Assembly: GCA_916610825.1 (NCBI GenBank)
Contig: OU744451.1
Span: 11,968,864 to 12,032,863 of the forward strand
Source: Haliclystus octoradiatus
Lineage: Eukaryota; Cnidaria; Staurozoa; Stauromedusae; Haliclystidae
DNA: 64,000 bases
Reading direction: 5' to 3'
Every line of letters starts with the position of its first letter. The first letter of the stretch is position 1. Both the position numbers and the translations under genes were made by a program. The notes beneath the pieces are model-generated. The model was not told where the DNA came from, made no database searches, and was given only the letters and a program-made list of their open reading frames with translations. Shown here one piece after another: positions 27,101-39,100 of the stretch.

Positions 27101-30100
27101 ATCATTTTTGATTCCGATTTGGCCACACACGAAGAACGAGTTCGCTCAATCCTGCAGTGTTTTAGCGAAGCAGGTATAACACTTGGCAGGAAGAAGTTTG
27201 TCTATGCTGAGGAAAGGGTACAGTGGTGTGGTTATGTCATCGATGGCAGTGGGTATTCGGTGAATCCAGAATTGGTTGATGCACTAGGTAAATTCCCCAT
27301 CCCTCAAACTTGCACTGATCTGCGATCTTTCTGTGGACTGGTCCAGCAGTTTGAGGCATTCACAGCCGACATTGCTGAGCTGATGCAGCCACTCCGAGCA
27401 CTTTTGTCCCCCAGTTCCACTTTTGTTTGGGAAGGACATCAACAGAAAGCATTTGATGAAGTTATTGCGATGCTTTCAAATCCTAGAAAGTTGGCGCAAT
27501 TCATCCCAGGTTCGAAGCTAAGATTGGAAATGGATGCAGCGCAGTCACAGGGGCTTGGATTTGCATTTTGGCAGCAACATAATGATAATACATGGCATCT
27601 TCTGCAGTGTGGTTCGAGGTTTGTGACACCCACGGAGTCAAATTACTCAGCGACAGAAATTGAGTTATTAGCTGTTGTTTGGGCAATCCAAAAATGCCGT
27701 CTGTTCCTACTTGGGTCGCATTTTGCAGTTCTGGTCGATCACAAGCCACTGGAGGCGATCCTGAATTACAAAACCTTGGATAGCATTGATACACCACGCA
27801 TTATTCGACTGAAAGAAAAGTTATCGAGTTATAATTTCACGGCAGTATGGCGTCCTGGAACACAGCATGTGGTGGTGGACTGTCTCTCTCGCAACCCAGT
27901 CAATCAACCTGAAGAAGATGATCTCGCTGGTGAAATTGAAATTGAAGCATTCGCCTCCTTTGCTCTTTGTTCGGTTCTACTACCAAGTCATCAAGCAACA
28001 AATCCAGATATCATCCTGGATAAAGTCCGTGCTGCAGGTGATAACGACAAGCAATATTGTAAACTCCGCGATGCCATTCCTCACCAACCAGGTCATACAG
28101 CCTGGAAAGACAACATTTTGCAAGACTTCAAAATATTCCACAAAGGCCTGTCAGTGGTGGACAACATAGTTCTTTTTCAGCAACATCGTCTCTTTATCCC
28201 AAGTGCAATACGACAGGAGACATTGCAACACCTACACGCATCTCACCAAGGAAGAGTTCGCACACTACGACGTGCTCGTGAATGCATCTTCTGGCCTGGC
28301 CTAACAAAAGACATATCGAACCTGGTGCAAAATTGCTAACCTTGCCAAGAAAATCGTGCCAGCCTATGCAAAGAAACTCTTCACTCTGACATTCCCCCAA
28401 CTCGTCCTGGTGAGGCAATTGCCACGGATCTGTTTTCTTTCGCTGGTCGGGAGTACTTGATCATCACAGATAAGTACTCCGGTTGGAAAGAGGTGTACAA
28501 CTTTGGTAGCAATGGTGCAAATACAGATCATGTGGCACATTTCATCTTACAATGGGCCAGAATGATGGGTCTGCCAGCAAGACTAACGAGTGATGGAGGA
28601 CCACCTTTCCAAAGCAGAGAGTTTGCCAAATATTGCTTGGAATAGAGCACACTACATGATCCATCCTCTCCATATCACCCGAAAGCCAATGGACATGCTG
28701 AAGCTGCAGTTAAGGTCATGAAGGCCTTGATGACGAAGGTCAGCCCACGTGGTGCATTAGATACACCTGCATTCACAGATGCCATCATCGAGCTGAGGAA
28801 CACACCTTCCGCAGATGGAATAAGCCCGGCTGTTCGTTTATTTGGCAGGCCGTTAAGATCTAGGCTACCAACACATCCTCTGGTTTTTCAGCGCTCTGTG
28901 ATGAAGCTTGTCCAAGAAGCAGATGAAAAAGCAGTCAAGCTTAGAGCAAAAGCAAAAATCCAATATGATTCAACGGCGAAAGATCTATCACATTTGGAAG
29001 ATGGTGATGTTGTCCGAGTTCAAAATCCTACATCAAAAAAATGGCAGTTAGTAGGAGAAATCGTCAAGGTATACCCAAGACAGAGAAGTTACCTGATCAA
29101 ATCAGAGACTGGTCGCCTGTATTGGAGAAACAGACGATTCCTTCGACCATTCAGCAACCCTGAAGAGCCAGAGGAAGAAGACGCCCAGATTTTGAAAGAT
29201 GAAGATCAGCCATCTCCAATCGACGAAGATGAAGATAGTGGTCACATCCAACAGATGAAGCCCAGACGCAGCAGCCGGGTCCGCCACCCACCACAGCGTT
29301 ACACTCGCTGAAGAAGAGGCATGTAGTGTCATGTGACTTGTGTACATTACGGGCTAGATCCCAGTCTTGTAATATGCTTTGTGTTTATGTTCATCTCTGC
29401 TATGATACGGTTATACGATTACCTTCTATATATATTGTGTTATTATTACGTCTCCAACATAACCGTGATTAGTAATCGTATCACAACAATAGCGGTGGTG
29501 TAATATTGTTTTTGATCACTTTAAATATGAAAAATATATTAAATATGAAGACAATATAATCTTGAACATCGTGTTTGTAAACCAAATATATTTTAGTAGT
29601 TTTATAAAACGTGTATGTCAACAAATATTAATTTGCAGTAAAATCTTTGAAGATTTCGAAATAAAAAGTCTGCCTATTATGGATTCTCAAAACAGAATGT
29701 CACAGCTCTTCTCACAGGAAGCGGTAAAGTTCAGACAAAAATCAACTGGTACGCCACTTTTGGAACGGCGTATAATCCCACTTTTGTAATTTTTGTGTTT
29801 GGTCGGCTTGGTACGGCGTACCAAAAAAAGTTGGTACGGCTCTCAAAAGTACGGAGTATAACCTAGGGGTAAGAGTTTGTTGAAAATAGAATGTTACAAG
29901 TAAACAAAGATGTGAAAATTGAGCCTCATAGTGCTTCTTGTTATCAAATTTTCAAGAATGGGAGCTTAAACATTCTTTCAAAATGAAATAAAATTCTATA
30001 ATAAATTGCAATACTAATTCGATATTGATATTATGTTACATCTTGTTGTCAACATTTCTACGCGCTATTTATAATACCTTACAGATATAGAATGAAAGAA

Positions 30101-33100
30101 AAGACGATTATGAATAAATTAGTTATTTTGATAGAAAAACGAAAACAACTCATTTTGCCAGATTCGTGATATGCATATTTAGTAAGAATTTATTGAAAGA
30201 GACACATTGATTTATAGAGTGGAAATGTTTAGTGCAGCTTCAAAGATATATAAATACCATAGCCTTTGCCCAATGGTAATATTTAATGGGGTTCGCGACA
30301 GTAGCCCCATTTTGAATTTATAATTAGTCATTTTTGTATGAAAAAAACAATTTAAAGATGGTAGCTTGTTTCGTAAGAACAAGCGGGAAATGTGAAAACG
30401 CAACGTTAACTCAATTGTTTTTAAATCTTGCTTTTGGATATTCAATCGAATCAGATATATCATAATGTTTATTGTCTCTAAGTACCTCAGTAGTGCTTGA
30501 AACGTTATTTTTGCTTAAAATGGCTAAAATGGTGTCAGCATGCCAGCATACATTTGTTTCTGCTTCTGAAGTGGGAGTTTTTTGTTGTGAAATTACAATG
30601 TTTACATTATGTAGTGACTTCCGACTCATAAAGCATTCAAACTCATTTCAACATAGCTTTTGATTTATAATTACTGTATTAACTCATCAAATGGCATTGG
30701 TGATTGTCTGTATTTTTGATCTAGCCATGTAAAGAGTAACCTAGCTATTTATGATCTAAAAGTCCAACGTATCATTTCACTATTTAGAAGTCTCAAAAAT
30801 CTTTCCCACTGTTTAAAATCAATTGTTTTCAGATGTTGTCCATTAAACTAGAGGGCTTCTTTAAGATTCCTGAGAGAGCTGCCTTGAAATTAACTCAGTC
30901 TATTTTAATTGATTTTATGGGTTTTAATGAGAAAATGGGTATAATTATCCTTGTTCCTCTGATAAGAAATTAAATTGAAGAATTCATGTTATATTCGTCA
31001 AATAGCATCTCTACATATGTACGCCACTGTGGTACATAAATTGTTTGCTTGAAATATCCTGGAGCTCATTTGCCCCTTGTAGAGAACTGAATTTTCGTCA
31101 TTAAATTGAGTATTTCCACTTTGATCCACTTTTGCCGGTAAACAAATATGGCGACCCCTTATTTTTATTTGTGATATAGAAAGCACACCATTTTTATATG
31201 AGCATCGTGATGTAAAGTACTGAAAATAGGTGAAAATGAGCACTCCACAGGGGGTCTCAATAGAGACAACCATGATTAGGTAGAGTCAAATTTTAAATAT
31301 GCTATGTATTGATATATGTCTGATAGTCTTTCGTCAAAAAATCTGTGTCGCTCATGCATCCGTGTGATTTTTTGAAGAATATCAAACCACTGCGCAGATT
31401 TTGGTCCCCAAAATCAGTGGGGGTTTGAGCGACCCCTGTGTCCCAAATAATACGGTGACCCCTCATTTTTATTTCATATTTTCAGACTTCTATACTTTAA
31501 GAATGTTTCCACCAAATTTCAACTATTTATTATAGAATTGAAATTTGTCATTATGTGTAGCGAACCCCCTTAAATGCTCATGTTATGATGTGTGATGAAA
31601 AGGATTTTACTTATATAGAAAATGAACCTACTTTACCATGCTGTTTGATCGCGACATGAAATCTATCTTTGTCTGAATTATTTCGAATAAAAGACAATTT
31701 ATATTTTATTCTTATCGGGTTTATTATTCTCCTTCGATGAAGTATGGCTGCAATATAGTTGTATGTATATAAATGTTGTCGGAGATCATGCCGCTCATAA
31801 TTATTATTTGGATCTTATTTGGAAAATGGTAAGTTATATTTTAATAAATAATGCTTGCTATGATCGATTATTATATGCAACCTTTTTCAATTTTATTTTT
31901 GTAACACAAGGTTTGTTATACTCATATCCAAACTGTATCAACTATCGAAATATTTTTAGTTATGTTTTATGTTTTTTAAGTTGAAAGCTATTTTTGAACG
32001 CTAGAAATATTGTAATTATTATTGATCGCACTTTGTTTTCAACTCAATTTAAAATTTGTTGAATTATATATCATTTTATTAAACTTCATTAAATGTTGAT
32101 GAGGAATAATTAGATTTAGACACACTATTTTATATTTCTAAACTGTAGCATAATACTGTGTCTTGTTCATATTGCTGAACAACGCAATGAAATCTGAATT
32201 ATAATAACGTTTAAAACTCTTTCGTTAATTATGGAAATAAAATCTGAACACCAAAACCTGCCCTCTCGTAAACCAAACTGTTCACATATTTACATTCAAT
32301 TATGAATTATGTAAACACTCTTGTACAATGTTTTGATTAACTAAGAATTAATAACTTTAAATACTCCGTATATTCTTCGATCGTCTCATCAAGTCTTGAA
32401 TTGTTTTCGAATTTTTCGAACGCCGACGTCATTTCAAAATGTTCTTTAAAACTCTTATATTTTTGCGCCCCGCGCTAGATTGTTTATACCAAGACATACC
32501 AACGTAGTCTTGATTACAAAACAGATTGTTTTATCAATGTTCCCACAAATTATATATTAAAGCCATTATTTGAAAAGAAGTGAAATGTTTGTTTGTAAAT
32601 ATGAAAACAAATTATGAACTGCATTATGTTTCATTAATAAAGTAAAGATCTAAACTCTGACTAATTTTCGAGGCGTATTTGCCCCGCTCTAGATTGTTTA
32701 TTTCACTATACGCTTCTTTGATTCTTCAAAACATATTTTGTTGGCTTTAGTTATTCTGATAATTCAATGCAATTCAGTATTTTGTATTATTTTCATTATA
32801 TATCATAAAACGGATGGAATTATTTTGTTGACCTGCTCAAACCTTTTCTCGCAGCTTAAATTCAAAACGAAATATTTTCGTTCTGGAGATTTAAGTTTGA
32901 GTTCGATTTGGCCGCTAGATTATCAACCTATGAAATTTTTCAAATCTTTAAATTTGTTAATACAATGATACCAAATAAAATATCAGATGTAGTACATTAC
33001 TTTAAAACAACGTCACAGCCCATACTTTTCATACAACAAATTTGTTACTGTACATGGTTATCTCAACACAAATGTTTGCATAATTTCCCGACAACGGATT

Positions 33101-36100
33101 ATCTGTATTATTTCGCCAGAGAGACGTACATAAGACGCGGACAGACACAGAAATATCGAAATATAGTTATATACAAACAGACAGTATATTAGTATATAAT
33201 AGATAATAATGTAATATTTTCAATCATATTAGTTTTGAGTAACAGTCCACTGGTGAGCATAAGTGCTTGTTTGTTTGAGGGACATAACGAATTTATAAAC
33301 AGATACAAAGAACATGTGCGCACTGACAAGGAATATGCCACTGAGCTATTAGTGCACCGGTAGGTCTACATAATAGCAATAGTAAAAACAACACCGAGTG
33401 GGAGGGACGACAATCAACCTATAGGCCAATAAATCTCAAAAATTATCTTAATTATAACAATTGGAAAAATATATACTATATTAAAAACAGCGATATAGGT
33501 CTACAAAACTTGAAGTGCACATGACACAAAAAAAAATTAATGCAGATTCTAGTAGCTGAAGCTAAATGATGAAGAATGATGAAAATACCCTATTTTCGAT
33601 CAGTCATTTTTCCAAACCTGGAACACAGTCAAATGACAAGAAGGCTTACTATAGGAAAAAGGTAAGTCAGAATAATAAAATTTGTATCTCCTTTCGTGCA
33701 AAAGTTTCTAACATCCAAGTCAGCTTTGTCCACACTTTTAGGACACCTTTTCTTCTTGAAATAAATATAATTTATTAAGAAATACATGAAATACGAGGGT
33801 TTTGAGTGGTTGGATTTACTTTTTTCTGTCAATAATGTGTCAATCATCCTCCTCGGCCTGCGGTCTGGACTATGAACTAGCTGTTTTAGGTACACATCAC
33901 TTCCATTTGTGGCAGGCGATTGTCTTGTGTTTGCGCCTTTTTCGACAGAAAAAGCTATTTCAAATACTAAATGTCCCTGAATCTCACATGTTTCTCGGTT
34001 AAATGAACTTCAGAAAAGGTGTCCCAAAGGTGTGGGCATAGCTGACTTGGACGTTAGAAAACCTTTGATTTTGTGCGAAAGGAGATATCTACTATTTTTG
34101 AAAGTTTTTAATTGTTCTTTTCCTATAGTGAGCTTTCTTGTTATTTCGACTAGCGTTCCAAGCAGAATTCAACAGAAGTGGGGGTCCTGGGACCCTAGAT
34201 CCTGGAAGGCTAGTGTTTACGCTAATTTACTTAGAATAATTACTTAACTTAATTATTAACAACGCTAGTCGTTCTTAGATATATATTACGTATTACTTTA
34301 GGTTAAATAGATATAAACGCTAGTCGTTGTTTGAATATATTGATTAATCTAAAGTTGTATTAATTGACGTAAGATTTTTGTATATATTTAATTAGTTACA
34401 CCTACGAGTTTGTAAATATGTTTAGTTGTCAACTGATATTGATTATCAATTTGTTACGTTTAATAATTTAGCTATATGCATGTAAAGATTGAGTTGTAAG
34501 GAACCTTCCATGCATGTGAAGCTCTCATGACAAATTGTATATTAACTGGTTTAAATCGTATTTTAAACAGTTAGCATATTCAAGAACAAAGGTAATTATC
34601 TTAATTTTATGACTTGTTATTTATGTTTTATTATGATATTTCTTAGAATTGTATTAACTTATGAATTAATTAATTGTTATTGTTATTTAGAAAAACCAGA
34701 TTACAGATTATACAGAATACTCAGAGGACGCTGGGTGTTGTCTACAGCTAGAGTAAATTCAGAAAAACATTGATAATTTTCTGATTTATAGGTCAACCCT
34801 CAACAGAAGATTTGAATCGTGACTGATTGAAAATAACGTAGAGTCTACATTTAAAATCACCGCCTATACGCGTCCAAACAGAAAAATCTTTTTCACCATT
34901 CTTCATCAATTAGCTTCAGCTATCCAAATCTGTTAAAATTTATTGGTGTCAGGTGCACTCTAAAGCATCACCTTTTTCATTCCACTGTAGTTTATCACTA
35001 TTTGAAAATAAATTTTAATATATTTCAAGGCATTAAGTATCAAATTGCAGTCCCTATATATACTGTCTAGTACGATTACTAACTCAAGGCTTTTGAATTT
35101 TTATTAATTTTTCATATCTAATTTATCAATAACAATGAGATTTTGATATACTGTATTAATAATAATTCAATAATCAAATGAAAAAAAAGTGTGAACTTTT
35201 CGAAAGTATAAAATCTACGAACCTCTATAACCACTAGAGAATCATCCTAACAAAAGTTTTGGTTTACTACAACACCTATTCTAATTTAATAATAGTATCA
35301 TCAAATGTTTTGGCAATCTATTTAATTATTCATTACATTGCTGTCAATGTGTGTCCTGATTTTAAAATTATAATTATAAATTAAAGTAACAAGATGAAAT
35401 ATACGTTATAAACAATGATATTCATTACTGATCTGTGCTAAATACAAATATAGTATAAAGGTAATATGTATTTACAAATTGAGCATAAAATTAAGGTTAA
35501 ACTTAACTGCCTAAGATATCTAGAATTTGGCATAAGTGCTTGGATGGTGGGATACAGCCATTGTGGACACAAGCTCGTTGGAAGAGAGGCCTCAATCTCC
35601 ACCACCAGACATCAGTCACACTGATAATACAGTGGAATCTAATATACTAACCTCTTTACCTCAATACTTGGGTAATGGGAGGAGGGTGGGAAAGAAAGCC
35701 TCACCTTCTTCCCGTTCATGATTGAGATTGATATTAGTGATACAGTTGAACAGATTATATGAACTATTGTAAGCTTGCAAGCAAGCAGTCACCGACATCA
35801 AGATGTCAGGAATAGCAACAACTGTGTGAGTATGACGCACATGAATATGCGAGAGATTCTGAGATGACGGTCTTGAGAATATTGATGAATTGGTGCAGAC
35901 GTGGCTGACCAGAGAGATAATTTGACTGACGCTGAGGTCGAGCCGTAAGATGATATGCAAATGATTGCACGAGATATACTTGGCGCTGAGGCCAGAGCAG
36001 TATGATGATACACAAATGATTGCATGATATATGCTTGACACTGAGGTCAGAACAATCTGATGATATGCAATGATTGCACGAGATATGCTTGACGCAGACG

Positions 36101-39100
36101 TCAGAGCAGTATGATGATATGTGAATGAATGTATGAGATGTGCTTGACGCTGAGGTCAGAGAAGTATGATGATATGACATAATTGCACGAAAGCAGATCT
36201 AAGCCTTACATGCCCAGTTGAATATGTGATCCTGTGACCTACTTAATATCTATTCCCAGGCCACTACCGTGACTGACATGTCATGTCAATCACCTGTATA
36301 CATGCATATTGTACTACTAACTACTTGCTAAAATGAATCTTTAATTGTTATAAAACGGAAAGTGATTCTCTTGTGATCCTTAGAGAGGTTGACAGATCAT
36401 TATACAATTTGGTCCAAGAGAAAGAAAAAGATTTTCTGGCATAGGCCTATTCTGTTTCTATTTTTTGTAATACAATGGAATTTCTGCATTTATGGATGAT
36501 TTAAATCATGCAAATGAAACTTGAAATAATTAATAAAAGTAGGTAATACTTTTTCATTTATACATGTGCGCAAACAAGTTTGCATGCACAAAATTTTTTT
36601 GACAATATAACAGACAGTAACTTTTAAATGTAAAGTTAGAAAAGTTAAAAAATCATCTATGATGTAGCAAATCATATTTTTGTGTTACTGTTATTTAGTT
36701 TTGCTTGAATTCCAATCATGATTTATGAAATAATAAGGAAATAGAACATTGTTGAGCAGACAACCAGATTACTGAACATCGAATAATATACTATTCATAT
36801 ACTAAAGGTTAAACAATCAGACACAACAATTGAAGTATCAACTATGGAATAGTAACCAAGGTCAACCAATAACAAAATGTGGTGAACCTAGTAGTATAAT
36901 GTATATATTATATTTTAATAATAATAATATATGGCGATAGAGTTTATATTATTATATTATTATATATATTATATATTATTATTATTATTATTATTATATT
37001 ATTATTATTATTTACCGCTCTGTCAAATGAAGACATAGAGCCCTATATTATCTGCTATTAGATAAACATAAATTTTATTATATTAGCCTATATTTTATAA
37101 GCACATGAAAAGTGATTTGATTTATGATTGAGTGAAAACAAATGATTATATCAGCCATGTGAAAATAAGCTTGTTTACAAATACTGTTGTGATGATGATG
37201 ATGATGATGATGATGATTGATGACTCACCGCATGTGATAATACCACTTTTCAAATCATTGTAGGATTTTTCACAAGACAAGACATTTTCTTGGATTGCAA
37301 TCACCTCTGGTTCGTCAATTAACTTTGTTAAATAATCAGGATATACAACAGGGATTGAGTATTTTCTTGCTCTTTCACATTTGAATGAATTATCAGCAAT
37401 ATCTTTATCACCGGCAACAACATAGGAAGTCTAAAACAAAGCATCATGCTGCAATCCATGAATAAGAACATTTGGTCAAGTTAGCAGGATCGGGTAATCA
37501 GGTTAAAATCAAATACATAGGATTTGAATAGATTTGAATAGATTGCCTAGTGATCGCGTAGGCGTGAAACACAGAGAAATCAAACACGATTGTCTGATCT
37601 CTGACTACCGGTAGTATATTTTAGAAATTATTCAAAACTCAGCTGTAATAGCATTGATCCCTATGCTCAATCAGTAAGACAACTTACATTACATATATAA
37701 ATATAGCCTAGGATTATAAACTCACATGGAACAAACATTTACAAAATTTAGAAAGACCTGCTTTAGACTGTTTTCAAGAGTGAAAGAAATTTTATTTTAT
37801 TAAGTTAACTTTTATACTATAAATTATTAAGTTAACTTTTATACTATAAATAATAAATTTATTTCTAATTTATGACTTAAGCTTACTAAGATACCTAATT
37901 GTAAGCCAAAATAAATCAAAATTTTTGTTTCATAAGATAGAATAAGAAATTGACTTAAAATAATTTAGATCGTATTGAATCTGATTGACCATTTAGGCTT
38001 GGTTGTAAGTCCCCAATGAATAGCATCTCATATACGAGACAGTCCCATATGGATCTGCAATGTTTTAAAACTTTAAAATCATCGACTACATCGTCTGTTG
38101 TTTGATTGTGTTGTTGTTATACTATGCCGATGACACTATTGCCATAGCAACAAACAATGACGAAGCTAATCGATTTCTCGACATTTTGAATCAAATCCAT
38201 CTATCTATTACTTTCATCATGGAGACACAAAGAAACAATAAATTTCCCTTTCTTGGATTACTTTTAGAATGCAATGGAGAATTTATTGCATTTTCTAGGA
38301 AACTGGCCTATATATACTTTTATGTTATCTACTTTATCTTCGTATTTTGCTATGTTATGAAAGAATACTGTACCTGTATTAGATGTAAATACATCAGATT
38401 CTGTTCAAACCTGATCACTTCATGGTTTAGGCATGAAATAGGTTAACATACAAATTAAATGTCAATCTACTTTATGAATCACAAATCAAAGTACAAGCTG
38501 TGCATTATTTTTGAACTTCTAGCAGTTAAATGTTTTTTCATTTTCAAATTTCACCCAGCGAAGCAAGTACACCTCACTAGACTAATCACATTTAAGATAA
38601 TTGTGTAACTGATTATATAGTCCGCCGGCCCACTTCTAAAGTCTTCAAAGAATACAAACTTAAGTTACCGGAATTTCTCCTAGGAAGATGTTTTGAAATA
38701 ATTGTGATTAAAGTGATAAATAATTTGATATTTTACCTGATACATATGTTTTTATGCTGCAGAAGGTTATCAATTCACGCCATAAACTTTGTGTTTTTTC
38801 GAAGGCAAATCGGCCTTCTCCATTTTGAAAATTGAAATTTACCGCCCTTCCATGCGCTCGTTCCAGTACTTTTCGTTCGCGTTACTATGGTTTCGACTAC
38901 TAACAATATGGCAGCTTGATATTCGATACGTCTTGATATTTGATATTTGACCTTTGTAATTTGTTACGAAATAAAAATTATCGCGAAGGGCAGGTTGATC
39001 ATGCATTATGTTTAGTTGTTTTTTGGCTAAACAGTTATTCTTATATTCATAAAGAGTTATATATTATGATATATGTTAGAAATGAATTGAATTGAATATG

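Larger units (their letters stand above)
24287..29459 (+). mobile_element. Gypsy LTR retrotransposon with identical LTRs
   Basis: Two 138-bp LTRs (24287-24424 and 29322-29459), read as identical, start TGTAGTG and end CCAACA. They are flanked by a perfect 5-bp target duplication TAACC (24282-24286, 29460-29464). A primer-binding-site candidate TGGCGCAGTTGA begins at 24425. The purine tract GAAGAAGAGGCA precedes the 3' LTR. Gag-protease-RT-RNase H-integrase are in Gypsy order with no chromodomain seen. Pol is broken by a frameshift near 26670 and in-frame stops at 26819, 28337 and 28643. Confidence 0.93.
24088..29861. mobile_element. DNA transposon with TTATACGCC inverted ends, split by a Gypsy element
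   Basis: The left end reads TTATACGCCGTACTTTCGAA; the right end is the complement of TTATACTCCGTACTTTTGA. Both subterminal regions carry scattered GGTACGCC / GGCGTACC motifs. The element's own DNA is 24088-24281 and 29465-29861, about 0.6 kb, with no coding capacity. Copy A1 lacks it (near 1410). TAAG occurs at both flanks (24084-24087 and 29870-29873), but eight extra bases (CCTAGGGG) sit between the right end and that repeat, so the target duplication is uncertain. Confidence 0.7.
23376..33195. repeat. Dispersed 2.8-kb repeat, copy A2, split by nested insertions
   Basis: Collinear with copy A1 (434-3262). Its own sequence is 23376-24087, 29870-30286 and 31574-33195. Relative to A1 it carries a roughly 150-bp extra segment at about 23610-23762, a DNA element with a Gypsy inside it (24088-29861) and a TTAA-flanked element (30287-31569). 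The two copies differ at many positions. I see no gene in A2. Confidence 0.8.

Noticed and set aside
35661-36180. Overlapping minus-strand ORFs of 75-126 codons with repeated Ser/His/Ile motifs
   Set aside because: They are translations of a 55-bp minisatellite in three frames; no start context or splice support.
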